From Haberlea rhodopensis (lineage: Eukaryota > Streptophyta > Magnoliopsida > Lamiales > Gesneriaceae): a DNA stretch of 64,000 nucleotides. This document shows positions 1 to 11,384 of the stretch, piece after piece (position 1 is the stretch's first letter; every line of letters begins with the position of its first letter). The position numbers and the translations under genes are program-made. The stretch is from assembly GCA_907163345.1 (NCBI GenBank), contig CAJQUN010000407.1, positions 310,001 to 374,000 on the forward strand. The letters are read 5' to 3'. The notes under the pieces are model-generated. The model searched no databases, was not told the origin of the DNA, and saw only the letters and a program-made list of their open reading frames with translations.

Positions 1-265
1 TTGTGGCAATTATGAATTAATTACGGTTTTGGGACTCCCGTGGATTCTTAATCCGGTATTTGGAGTCGTTTGAACCAAGGGATGAGATGGTATCCTCATC
101 GTGGTGCTAACCTTGGAATTTGTTTTTTGGTGGGTTTTGTGGTCCGGAGTACTTTGTACTGGGACTGGTAATGAAAATAGAGATTGGGCGGTAATTTTTG
201 AAAACAAATGATTTTTAATGAATCATGATGTAGTTGTGGGGGTATTGGTATTTTGGAGCCTCGGT

Positions 266-278
266 GCTATATATACCA
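266..278 (+). promoter_or_regulatory. TATA box of C0 LTR
   Basis: The sequence CTATATATACC sits at the same place as TATA boxes in the C1 LTRs (8540 and 14840). Transcription would start about 30 bases downstream, just before a CT-rich leader. The placement is inferred by comparison. Confidence 0.6.
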
Positions 279-669
279 AATGGACTCTATATTCCGTCAT
301 TATACGGAATCTCTCCCCCTCTCCTCTCCCTCACGCCTCTCTCCCTCACCCCAAACCCTTCCCCTCTTCTTCTCTTGGGAACAAATCGATGGGGGCTCGT
401 CTTGGGAGCATGATTTCTTGAAGAAAAGCTGGTAATCTTCTTCTCCTCAACTTTAGCTTCGATTTGATTATGGTATTGTGCTTGTTGGGCAAGTTTTGGC
501 TTGGATTTGAGATTTGAGGGTTTTGGTTAAAAATCTAAAATGATGTTTTTAGAGTTTTTTTTTAGTTTATTTGGTGTATTGGAGGTGTTGAGGAAGTTAG
601 GGGTGTTGGTTTTGATTTTGGGTGTCAAAAACACCATGGAAGCTCTAATTTTTCGGAAAATCGCAAGTC

Positions 670-792
670 GTGATCGATCGCCGAGGAGGGCCGATCGATC
701 GCGACGAGCAGCTGTTAAATTGGTGAAGATGAACAGTTCGGGCGATCGATCGCGGAGGCTCGCGATCGATCGCGCTTCGCGATCGATCGCGC
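670..792 (+). repeat. CGATCGATCG palindrome cluster (C0 LTR)
   Basis: Five copies of the palindromic core GATCGATCG in about 120 bases, irregularly spaced, in the transcribed part of the LTR. The small open frames here with repeated Asp-Arg-Ser or Ile-Asp-Arg peptides are only translations of this repeat. Confidence 0.9.
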
Positions 793-1668
793 TGTCGCCC
801 GTAGGAATTTGTTTTTTTGGAAATTTTGGAAAAATGTCGGGATTTTGGAATCGAGGTTTAAGTGGCCCGTTTTCGGGGCAATGTCTACATTCCAATGGGA
901 ATGACATACTTTTAAATGGATTGGTTGGAGCCAAAATTTAATATAACGGATTTCTCGGTTGAGTTTTTGGCTATCTTTTAAACTTAAAAAATGGAATATT
1001 TTGGTATTATGCATGCTTAGCCGGGGGGCTTTTATTTTGGTAATCGTCATGGTTGGACGATAGGTTTGGAAGTTGTGATCGTGCTTGGGCACGTGATTGC
1101 ATGCCTATGTTTATTTGGGAGTTATTTGCATGTTAGCACTTAACTCATCGGGTCGTGGGATTCAGGCAAGGTTGGACTCGAACTACGGGATTATAAGGTA
1201 TATATGACGTACGACCATAGCCTATTATAATGTTGCAACTTGGAAATGCATGGTATGTGGTATTTGCAATAAATGGACATTTAAATGCATGGTATGTGGT
1301 GTTTGCCATAAATGGATATTGAAATGCATGGTATATGGTACTTGCTATAAATGGATAGTGATATGCATGGTAGATGGTAATTGCGTTAAATGGTCATACA
1401 TTGGGAACCATATGGTGCCGCTATTGAGCGAGCAATGATTGGGATGTTAACGCCGTTGAGCGACCATCGGTTAAGACGCCGCTATTGTTGAGCGTGCGTG
1501 GGGTTAAAATGCCGCTATTATTGAGCGAGCTATGAAATAGAAATATGTAATCATTGGCTAGATACATGTGATATCTGTAGTCCTCTATTTGGTGATTTAA
1601 TCATATTTGGTCATGGAACTGGTATAGCAGGAATGGTTTTAGTTGATCAATGAGATGATCATTTGGAT

Positions 1669-3951
1669 TTTGAGTTTGGCGTACAACTGATGATCTCTGA
1701 GGATCTGGAGTACTATCCTCAGATGATCGGCATGATCCTCTTCACTCCTTGAATAGACAAGGATGTCATCAATGAATACGATCACAAACTGATCGAGGTA
1801 CTCCTGAAATACTCTGTTCATCAGGCTCATAAAGACTGCAGGTGCATTTGTCACACCGAAAGGCATCACCAAGAACTCATAGTGTCCATACCGAGTTCTA
1901 AAAGCCATCTTTTGGACATCACCAGCTCTAACCCGTACCTGGTGATAGCCTGACCTCAAGTCTATCTTGGAGTACACCTCTGTACCCTGAAGCTGGTCGA
2001 ACAGATCATCAATCCTCGGAAGTGGATACCTGTTCTTCACTGTGGCCTTGTTCAGTTGCCTGTAGTCAATGCACAGACGCATTGAACCATCCTTCTTTTT
2101 CACGAACAAGACTGGTGCACCCCAAGGCGATACACTAGGACGAATGTATCCCTTGTCGAGGAGTCCTGTAAATGTACCTTCAGTTCCCTCAACTCTGCCG
2201 CTGCCATCATGTAAGGAGCACGAGAGATGGTTGATGTCCCCGGCAGTAGCTCAATAGCAAACTCCACATCCCTGACAGGCGGAAATCCCGGAATCTCATC
2301 TAGGGAACACATCATTGAACTCCGCCACGACCGGAATGTCCTCGGCTCTCACTTCCTTCTCCTCTGATACATTCACGGCATAAATAAGGTAGCCCTTGTG
2401 GCCGCGTTCCAATAACCGCGACATCTTAACCGCTGAGATCACTGGAATCTTTGGACGAGAGCCGTCCCCATAAAAAGTCCACTGGAACCCCTGATCAGAC
2501 AGGAAACGTACCATCCTCTGTCGGCAATCTACCACAGCTCGGTATCTGCCCAACACATCAATGCCGATAATGCAGTCAAAATCTGCCATCTCTAACTGAA
2601 TCAAATCGGCCCTCAGATTGTTGCCCTCAAAATAAATGAGGCAATCAGGTAACAAGCGGTCAGCAATCACATGCTTCCCCGTGGGTGTCGAGACCATGAG
2701 AGGCGTGGGTAACAGAGACGAGCACAAGCGGTGTCTCTCCACAAAAGTAGTAGATACAAAAGAATGGGAAGCACCTGTATCTATCAATATAAGTGCAGGG
2801 TACGTAAATAAATTGCACGTACCAGCAATGACCTCCTCTTGGGCTGCCTCAGCCTGCTCCCTAGTCAGTGCATACACCTGACCCTGCGGCGGTCCTGCCG
2901 TCTGACCTCCCCGCGGTCGAGGTGCAAATTGCTGTCTCTGTGGTGCCCTCCCAGCATCAAACCTTGGCCTATTCGGCCCAGAGTCTGCCGGTCTCTGTGG
3001 TGCTCTCCGATCGGGGCAACCTCGAGCCAAGTGGCCCACCTTGCCACAAACATAACAACCTTGGCAGTCACGTGACGAGTGCCATCCTCCACAGTTGTTA
3101 CATCGATTTCCCCCTGCCTTGCTCCCCTGTGTGGGTCCCCGATTGTGTTGTTTCTGACCCTGAGACTTCTTCCCACTAAATCTGGAAGATGATGAGGCCC
3201 CACGAGCCTTGAACTGATCTCCCCATGGCCTCAGACTATCAGCAACAGGCCTCTGTGGTGGTACGAAAGGGGGTACAACGTCCTTGTACGCGCCCACTGC
3301 AATCTCTGTCAACTCCGCCCGTGTTAGGGCGTCATCAAATGAGCTGGGGTTGTTGGAGACAACCCGATCAAATAGCTCTGGCCTCAGTCCCTTCAGAAAG
3401 TTCCTCATCTTGGCATGACTGCTGACAGCAATATGAGGTACTTACCTCAGCAGTGAGGAATACTGCATAGCGTAATCTGATACTGACAGGCTGCCCTGCT
3501 TCAAACTATTGAACTCATCTTCCTTCAATTGTCTGGCAGCTGCCGAAAAGTACCGGTTAAGGAACCGGGTCCTGAATACAGTCCAATCCACCGTCATACC
3601 CTGAGCTCTCAACTCCATGACTGTTGTCTTCCACCACATGGAAGACTTTTTCGCTAACTGAAACTCTGCCAACCTCAGCCAGGCAGTCCGTGCACAGGGT
3701 GCCGATACGAATATCTGTTCCAGTCTCTCAAGCCATTCCTCGGCTGCTTCCCCAGTCTCTGTCCCTTCAAATAGCGGTGGATGATAGCTCAAGAACTGGG
3801 TCAGACTTATCTCCCCTGGTAGCAGTATCTGTGCTACAGGCTCCAAGCCTACAGCAGGTGGTGGTAATGGATTCGTCTGAGCAATACTAGCGTTCATACT
3901 GCCCATATCCCCTACCTCTTCATTGAGGTTCTCCGGATTAATAGCCGCCAT
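1669..3951 (-). pseudogene. gag-pol: A3 gag-pol, truncated and broken
   Basis: The start is the ATG at 3951, directly after a splice-acceptor-like TTGCAG. The gag core (about 3900-3440) is followed by two zinc knuckles of CCHC type (about 3100-3030), protease with DTGASHSF (about 2775), and the first half of reverse transcriptase with SKIDLRSGYHQ and FIDD. Breaks seen: an in-frame TAA replacing a Tyr codon at 3442-3444, a frameshift near 2300 just before the RT linker, and another near 2160. The gene stops at about 1670 in mid-RT; the rest of RT, RNase H, integrase, PPT and the 3' LTR are missing, and family C LTR sequence follows directly. The protein family is clear (Tekay/Del-like chromovirus). 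The copy cannot be functional. Confidence 0.9.
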
Positions 3952-4151
3952 GCTGCAACACATGAGTTAACAACAATACCAAAAGCAGTTCATAATATAA
4001 GCTGTTAGATAACAAGAGTATCTTATTCAAAAGCATGTTAGTATATCACTTATACACAATATGCATCACATGCATAACATGCCCAACAATGAATACCTAG
4101 CCAACTTGTCTCTAAAGGCTACCCTTCACTCTTCCCTGGTTATCTAAACAC

Positions 4152-4168
4152 TCCTCTGATACCACTAA
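4152..4168 (-). other. A3 primer-binding site
   Basis: On the minus strand TGGTATCAGAG follows the LTR end by a few bases. It is complementary to the 3' end of plant initiator-Met tRNA, the usual primer for Tekay/Del elements. Confidence 0.85.
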
Positions 4169-4723
4169 ATGTGAGACCCCGTTATTAATCAAGATATTAA
4201 GGTTCGATAAGAGAACTAATCATTCATGTGCATATATCAGAGTAGTAGTGTCGTGTTGATTAACCTGAGCTTAAGAGATTACAGTACCAAAAGTTTAAAA
4301 GGAATTACACATATTCCTACAAAAGGTACTACACTATAGTCTTACTCTACTCCTTGTAGAAGCTATACAAAATTTTCTCTAACATGCTAATCCTGTAGCA
4401 CTCCTTATAGCTCAGCATATCAACCCGACCCTGGTTCTCATCATCAAAAGCACCTACAAAGACAACCCCCAACACATGAGCATACCGTGATTCATATTCA
4501 ACATAATATGAAAGTAAAGCGTAAATGCACAATCATAAATACAAAGCACTTCCTGTATTTCCAGTATTTATAACGCCCAATGGTTGTCCCTGTACCATAA
4601 CTCATAATAAAACACATTATATTAAATTATGGATCCTTTAATAATGTCATGACATATCACCTCTTTCTTTACATAGCTTTTGAGTCATATATCAACAGTT
4701 ATGTTAATGCTTCATGCTTCCAC

Positions 4724-4952
4724 AACTCATAATGAGCGGTACAATCCTCCCCGCTTCATTACTACATAAACTCATAATGAGCGGTACAATCTTCCCCGCT
4801 TCATTACTACAGAATCTCATAATGAGCGGTACAATCCTCCCCGCTTCATTACTACAGAACCTCATAATGAGCGGTACAATCCTCCCCGCTTCATTACTAC
4901 AGAACCTCATAATGAGCGGTACAATCCTCCCCGCTTCATTACTACAGAACAA
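4724..4952 (-). repeat. 45-bp tandem repeat, 5 units, in A3 LTR
   Basis: Five units begin at about 4731, 4776, 4821, 4866 and 4911, exactly 45 bases apart and nearly identical. Each unit contains an inverted repeat: AATGA-GCGG, an 11-base loop, then CCGC-TTCATT, i.e. a stem of nine pairs with one bulge. It lies at the position where A1 and A2 LTRs have other GCG/CGC hairpins. Confidence 0.9.
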
Positions 4953-5324
4953 GCATAAGCATTAAACATACACTGTGATCTCTCTTGACTCGTGGAATAC
5001 ACCTCTTTATTCCACATCACAATATGCAACAACAATGCATAATATGCAACAACAATGCATAATAACATGTATCATATTCTTAATGCATCACATTGCATTC
5101 ATCATGTGTCAAAAAGACAAACATAAAGTACATGTTACCGTTGGGATGCCCGTACGTCGCTTACGTACCTTTCCAAAATGTAGTGTGTTGTGGGACTCTA
5201 TCCCCTGCGCTGTGTAGCTGTCTGTGAAGGCTCTACACCAGTGTACAACACAATATTAGATGTCTCATTACAATCCAAAATCAAAATTAAACAAATTCCA
5301 TATTTTTAAAAAAATAGGCACTAC

Positions 5325-5427
5325 CGATCGATCGGCCCTCATCACCGATCGATCGGTGAACTGTTCGAATTATGTAAAAATGCTACGGCTTTTGCCGATC
5401 GATCGGTGTTCTTCACCGATCGATCGG
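5325..5427 (-). repeat. CGATCGATCG palindrome cluster (A3 LTR)
   Basis: Four cores with flanks mostly CCGATCGATCGG, so the palindrome extends outwards with different bases than in A1 and A2 (GCGATCGATCGC). Confidence 0.9.
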
Positions 5428-6595
5428 TCGCTCTGTTTCAACCCAGGTTTTCCAGAATGCCCTAACACCGATATTCATACCCTTCAATCTAACATGTAAG
5501 ACATACAACATGTCAAAACCAACATGCTAGCAGTTACAATAAACTGCTCAGAGTGTATTCATGTCAAATTTACACCCCAAACATAAACCCACATGCATCA
5601 ACGCCGTCCATTTACATAAGTACTCAACCAACTTTTTCGGAAACAGAACAACATATTTCATTACCAGATTTATTGAGCACCTCATTTCATGCTATTAAAA
5701 CTACAACATATCTCATAAAGCATGCTTGAACAAAAACGTCCTGGGCTTTACAAAACTACCATGCATGTACTCAAATCCAGGGTTCACCAAAACACCAACT
5801 AACATGCATGATATCACCTCCTCAATATTAGTCCCAATCCATATTTTTCCAGAAAACAGGGCAAATATCTACCCAGATTTTCGAACACCTTATTTCACAT
5901 GCTTTAATCCTTCACATAAAACATGTAACATGCACATGGAAAAATACTGAGAGCTTCATAATAACACCATGTAAGCATTTAAATTGAAGGTTTTAAGAAA
6001 CTTAAGCTAACATGCCAAAATCACACCACTTAAAAGCAAGAACTTAACAAGCTTAAAAACAAAAACAGAGCATGGTTTCTCACCCTACTTTGCTCCGATT
6101 TTTGAGAGGCTTGCAAGGAATGAAAATGGCAAGGCTCCTCACGGTTTTGCTCAGCAGGTGTTAGAGGTTATTTGGGAGAGAAGGCTCGAGATTTGGGAAG
6201 GGAGAAGGAGGCTGAATGATTGAGCCAAGTGGGGTGACTAATCAGCTTATGCACAGTTGATTGGTATGGGTTGGGGGGGGGGGGGGGTTGGGTGTTGGGT
6301 GGTATGATGTGTTATGTTTTGGTCCCGGTATTTAGCACGATGTATTAAAATATCCTCACATGATATTTATAGTATTTTCTCAATAAAATACTTCAATTAC
6401 CATTTAAACATGCTTTACCAAAACAAATAACACACACCCTAAATAAACATGCCACAACCCCAAAATCCCAACATATATCACATGCACCCTGAGGTGTATC
6501 TCCTCAATAATATTAATTCAATCCCATGAATTAACACCCAAATCATCATAGTTTAATTAATGATTAAAATCACATAATCATTTGGGGATATCACA

Positions 6596-7100
6596 AGTTT
6601 AGCTCGGGCTGTTGATTTGTGGTACTTCCACGATTGAAGTGCCAGAGCTGGTTGATTAAGTACGTAGCCCCAGAGTTGAGATCGAGCGGTGCATGGGAGG
6701 TGCTTCCAGGATCGAAGTACCAATAGCCGCATTCGGTAGAGTATCTTATATATTAGATACACGCTTATTCATTGGGTGCTCTCATGTGAGTACGTCTTAA
6801 CGTGTATATGGAATGTATAAATGGGCAATGACTTTTCTCTCCTCATTTATGTTTGCATGCAATTGAATACGGAATTGCTAAATGAACTGAGAGTATGTTA
6901 GTGTATTATGAGGGTGCATGCTATGTAAGTGATATTGGTTGGGGAATTTGAATATCATGTGGATCAAATGCAAGAAATTTCTGGATAGTATATGATGTTA
7001 TACTTGCATATGGCTTTTTCCCCCATGATAATATGATTGTGTGCACTATGTTATGGATTAATACACTAATAACGGGTTAAGGGCACGGGGGGTCCTTACA
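6596..7100 (+). mobile_element. C0: 3' part of the family C LTR
   Basis: This stretch resumes the C LTR after A3, matching 9865-10336 of C1 (GAGTTGAG, then GATCGAAGTACCA, then GGGTTAAGGGCACGGG). It ends with GGTCCTTACA at 7100. About 200 bases of C LTR present in C1 are missing around the A3 insertion, so a deletion removed the 3' half of A3 together with some flanking LTR. Confidence 0.8.
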
Positions 7101-8212
7101 GACTCTATCTCTCAATGCCTCCAAAAAGCTAGACATGTCACCTATTTTCATAGAAACAACCCCCACATGGGTGAGCACACCAGCATAATAACACGTCGCT
7201 CGAATGGATCTATTAGTTTCTCTTCCTTTTTCTTTTATTTATCATTTTTCGAAGGTTATGTGTAGCTAGTTTTTAATTCTTCGTTGAGGAAACCTTGGAT
7301 TTATTTATCTTGGGGAGATTCTTACGCTTTTAACTATCAATTTTTATTGAATATCATGTTTTCAGATTTTGATGATATGGTTTATGTTTGATTATTGCAT
7401 TGACAACCTAATAACTTGCATAGAATCTATTGCTAAATTTAATAATTGTTTAATTAATCGAATTTACTAAGCAACAAAGATTGATAATTGCATGTTGTTG
7501 GTGTTATTAAATTCTTAGGAAAAACGATTGACTAAATTTATATAAACCTCTTGTGTTTATGTCATCACTCACTAGTTTTGAATGATATCATGATCTTAAT
7601 CTTGATTTTGCATATAGAGATTGATTGATTGATGAAAGTTAAATTAGAACGCTTGGACAAATTGACTATGAATAAGGTGAGGGAGGAATTAGATTTCCAA
7701 TTGATGAATATTCAAATAAAATTGAATCTTTTGTGAATCGATGAAATAGATGATAATTTCCAAGGTATAGTTGACCAACACCAAGAATCGCTTTCAATAA
7801 TTTAATCACTTTCTTTTAGTTTAATTAGTATAGTTCATTCACAACCCCATTTTATTTTACGTTTTTTGTTTTGATTTTCATTAACACAAGAATTCACACC
7901 TCCTCTTGGAATCGATCCCTACTCCCACTACTACATTTTGTTATCAATCTTGAGGATTGAGTGGGGTTAAGTCGGGCGTAAACGAAAAGCGCACGCCACT
8001 TCCCACCTCCAAGTCGAGCTGACGTCGAAGACCAGAAGTTTGGAATTTATTGCCGACCTGATTTTGTAAACTCTTGGGCGGGAAAATCTATCATGTCTAC
8101 AATTGGCTGATTTTGAAATTCAAATTTAAAAAGTAACCGTTAGAGCGTTGTTTCGTATTCCGAGGAAAATCTGAGTCATCCGATCGATTTTGAATCAACG
8201 GTTATATCTTGT
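7101..8212. other. Host sequence left of C1, unassigned
   Basis: No open frame or known gene is recognisable in these 1.1 kb. The AT-rich text, and the stretch ending in TGGAATCGATCCCTAC near 7910, recall the ends of Athila-type LTRs, but no TG..CA pair or PBS could be fixed. The sequence continues at 43080 once C1 is removed. Confidence 0.4.
8208..8212. other. Target-site duplication of C1, left copy
   Basis: CTTGT directly precedes the 5' LTR of C1. The same five bases directly follow its 3' LTR at 43075-43079. Confidence 0.9.
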
Positions 8213-8538
8213 TGTGATGCCCGGGGATTTATGGTGTAAATCTCGATGTGGTAATAATCCTAAAGGGTTTTAATTGTGGCAATTATGAATTAATTTTGGT
8301 TTCGGGACTCTCGGGGATTTTAAATCCGGTTTTGGAGTCGTTGGATCCAAGGGATGAGATTGTATTCTCATCGTGGTGATAACATTGGAATTTGGTTTTT
8401 GGTGGAATCTGGGGTCCGGAGTACTTTGTACTGGGGCTGGTAATGGAATTTGAGTTGGAGAGATAATTATTAAAAACAGATGATATTTAATGAATCATGA
8501 TGTATTTGTGGAGGAGTCGGTATTTTCGAGCTTTGGAG

Positions 8539-8551
8539 CTATATATATACC
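8539..8551 (+). promoter_or_regulatory. TATA box of C1 5' LTR
   Basis: CTATATATATACC is followed by a CT-rich leader from 8580. Start of transcription is expected near 8570, so the palindrome cluster at 8893 would be part of the RNA. Confidence 0.65.
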
Positions 8552-8892
8552 AAATAGACTCAGTGTTCCGTCATTACACGCTCCCTCTCTCCCCAGCGAT
8601 CCCCACCCCTCTTCTTCCCTCTTTTCTCCCTTTATGAAAAGTCGATGGAGGCTCGACTTGGGAGCCGAATTTCTCGAAGATAATAAGGTACTATTCATCC
8701 CCTCGCATTTATCTTTGATTTGATAGTGGTATTGTTGTGTTTGGGAAGGATTTGTGTTGGGTTTAAAGAAATTGTTTTTTAAAGATTTTTGGGTTGTTGT
8801 ATTTTGGAGTTGATTTATAGCCCCTTGTTAAAGATTTATGTTGTGTGGGGTGTGAGCTTTGGGGTTGATTTATAGCCCCTTGTCAAAGGAAG

Positions 8893-9020
8893 CTATCGAT
8901 CGCCATGAGGCAGTAGCCAAAAACACTGAGAGGCGACCGATCGCCTGGAAATGGAGCGATCGATCGCCCATGCCATTTTGCGAGGCGATCGATCGCCTGA
9001 GATGATGCGATCGATCGCCA
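8893..9020 (+). repeat. CGATCGATCG palindrome cluster (C1 5' LTR)
   Basis: Three intact cores plus one or two degraded ones. The corresponding cluster in the 3' LTR (15236-15442) is longer, so this copy has lost units. Confidence 0.9.
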
Positions 9021-10340
9021 GTGCCTGTTTTTGGGGTTTAATTTCGTGTTGAGTTTTCGATGCATGCTTCGCCCGGGGTCTTTTAAAATGGTTAATCGTC
9101 ATGGATGACAATATAATTAGGGTTTGTGAACGTGCTTGGGCGCGTGGTTGCATGCTTGATTATAATTGTGGATTATTAATTGTGTTTAGCACATAATTCA
9201 TCGGTCACGGGACCAAGGCAATGTTGGATTCGAACTACGGAATTATAAGGTACGTATGACGTACGAGCATAGCCCTTTATTATAATTGTAATTGTTGAGT
9301 GCATGTTACACTGTATTGCAATAAATGTATATGGAAATGCATGGTATGTGGCATTAGCAATAAACTGATATTGAAATGCATGGGTTATGGTAATTGCTAC
9401 AAATGGATATATATGCATTGGGAATTATATGGTGCCACTTTTGAGCGAGCAATGATTGGATGTTGTCGCCTTTGAACGAACATCGTTTATGACGCCACTG
9501 CTATTGAGCATGCGTGAGAATGAAATGCCGCTATTGTAGAGCGAGAAATGAAATAGAACTATGGAACCATAAGTGAGATATATGGAATATCTGTAATCAT
9601 TGTTTAATGATTTGGTATTATTGATTATGATATCGGTATATGGCAAATGGATTTGTTAATCAATGTAATGATTAACTGGCATTTGGGAATTTGATGGTTT
9701 CAGTTATTTTGAGAACAGGGACAGTACAGAGAATCCCGGATGAGGATGATACCATCCAGGGAGCATCTTTTATATTTCATAGCATTTACATTTTTGTAAA
9801 TTATGAATTGTATTATTGTGATTATTAGATTTGGGATATTGGTATGCTCACCCCGTGTGGGGGCTGTCTCTGTTGGGGCAGGTGATTAGGTACATCGATG
9901 GCTTTGGAGTTGAGCTCGAGCTATGGAATGGAGGCGCTTCCACGGATCGAAGTACCAGTGACGGTATTGAGCATGACACTTTATACATTGGATACACGTA
10001 TACTTATTCGATGCTCGCATGTGAGTAGTATCATGTGTATATGGGTTGTATAAAGAAGGCAAGGGCCTTTATCTTTTCATTTATGTGTTGCATGCAATTA
10101 TTTATGAATTGCAAAATGAATTGAGAGCATGTTAGTGTATGTATAAATGTGCATGTTATGTTTATGAATTATGTTTGGGAAAGTTTAGACATTATGTGAA
10201 TAATGTAAAGAAATTGTATATATGGTATTTCATGCTAGGGTTTCATGTAATCTCTTTCCCCCTGATAACATGATTGTATGCACTAATGTCAAGGGTTAAT
10301 ACACTAATAACGGGTTAAGGGCACGGGGTCCTTACATTAG

Positions 10341-10357
10341 TGGTATTAGAGCAGTGG
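10341..10357 (+). other. C1 primer-binding site
   Basis: TGGTATTAGAGC differs from the A and B elements' TGGTATCAGAGC by one base. It shows C1 used the same initiator-Met tRNA primer. Confidence 0.85.
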
Positions 10358-11384
10358 TTTGCTCTTCGGGGCTGTTGAGGGCCTAGGATCATATTGATGA
10401 AAATGAGTACCACATAGTTATGCATGATGGTAGTTAGTGTTGTGTGACACAACTATTTTGCTTATGTGCTTTTATGATGTGTGATCATAGTGGAAACATT
10501 ATATGTCATGACACCTATGGAATCATAATATAATCTATTTATTATGATTGTGAGTTGTGGCACAGGGACAACCAAAGGGAGCATTTTGAAATGCATTGGG
10601 ATATAGGAAGTACTTTGTACTCATGGTTTAAGCATTACTCATTATAATCATATTGTGGTGAATATGGATTATTATATGCTCACGGTTGGGGATTGTTCCT
10701 GTAGGGACGCTATGACATAAAGGGCTAAGGCCAGGGTTGAAAGACACGAAACGGTAACCTGCATTTTATATACATCATGGATTATACACTCATGGCGATG
10801 TATATTGGATTATGGATTATGCATTTGGTTGCACGTATATTGGAGTGATGATTTTAATACTTTGCCGTTAAATGTTGAAGCGAGGGTATTGCCGCATTTC
10901 ACATTTGAGCGAGGTGCATTAAAATACACTCATTGTGGTTATATATATTGGAGTGAAGATTTTAATGCTTTGCCGCTAAATGTTGAAGCGAGGGTATTAC
11001 CGCGTGTCACATTTGAAGCGAGGTGCATTAAAATACACTCATGGTGATGTATATTGGGATATGGAATATACATTGTGTTGCAGGTATAGATGGAAATGCT
11101 TGGTGAATATCCCATGAGTCGTTGTTATGGATGAGTGATGATTTTAAATGCTTTGCCGCTATCACTTGACGCGATGATAGAATACTTACCGCTGTCATAT
11201 CATAGCGAGGAAAGAATATTTGCCGCCAAATGTTGAAGCGAGGGTATTGCCGCATGTCGCATTTGAGCGAGGTTATTCGATGCCGCTGATATGTTGAAGT
11301 GAGGGGTATTAGTGCCGCGGTCATGACAAGCGAGGTGCATTAAAATACACTACTATAACAAGACTAGGGATCGACAATTTTATT
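10358..11384 (+). other. C1 internal region, LTR-like segment
   Basis: No coding capacity is recognisable. From about 10490 to 10740 the order GTCATGACA, TTATGGCACAGGGACAACC, GTTCCTGTAGG, CCAGGGTTG resembles the 3' third of A and B LTRs. From about 10755 it resembles the preceding third of those LTRs (CGGTAAC, then TGATTTTAATGC-like text, then GCGAGG/CCGC hairpins and GCATTAAAATACAC). The two parts are in the reverse order compared with the LTRs, as in a circular permutation. Confidence 0.5.

Larger units (their letters stand above)
1..1668 (+). mobile_element. C0: 5' part of a family C LTR
   Basis: This is the left part of a family C LTR whose first 60 or so bases lie outside the window. 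It matches the C1 LTRs (from about 8274 and about 14575) from its first bases, with the same order of landmarks: TATA box, CT-rich leader, CGATCGATCG palindrome cluster, GGTACGTA hairpin (about 1197-1213) and CCGCT/GAGCG short inverted repeats (about 1418-1530). The match ends at about 1661-1673, where truncated element A3 begins. The LTR resumes at 6596. No internal region follows it at 7101, so it is a solo LTR or a 3' LTR. Confidence 0.85.
4170..6595 (-). mobile_element. A3 5' LTR
   Basis: The LTR (2426 bp, read on the minus strand) ends with TATCACA at 6595 on the plus strand and with TGTGAGACC at 4170, the TG..CA ends of family A. It is longer than the A1 and A2 LTRs (about 2.1 kb) and carries a private 45-bp tandem repeat and a palindrome cluster with CCG/CGG flanks instead of GCG/CGC. 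A run of 15 or more G residues lies near 6272-6290. The target duplication cannot be checked because the other end of A3 is deleted. Confidence 0.9.
8213..10336 (+). mobile_element. C1 5' LTR
   Basis: The 2124-bp LTR starts TGTGATGCC and ends GGTCCTTACA. The PBS follows after four bases. It matches the C1 3' LTR (14511-15938 plus 42252-43074, 2251 bp) but lacks about 125 bases of the palindrome cluster. In their place a 23-base segment (GGGGTTGATTTATAGCCCCT at 8807) is repeated at about 8862, which suggests a template switch or slippage event. Confidence 0.95.

Noticed and set aside
6262..6295. Run of G near 6272-6290 as a regulatory G-rich element
   Set aside because: It is a single homopolymer in one LTR copy, in the place where other copies have GGGTGGTTGGG text. 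Slippage or a sequencing effect explains it.
7101..8212. An Athila-type LTR
   Set aside because: Some text resembles Athila LTR ends, but no TG..CA borders, partner LTR or PBS could be identified.
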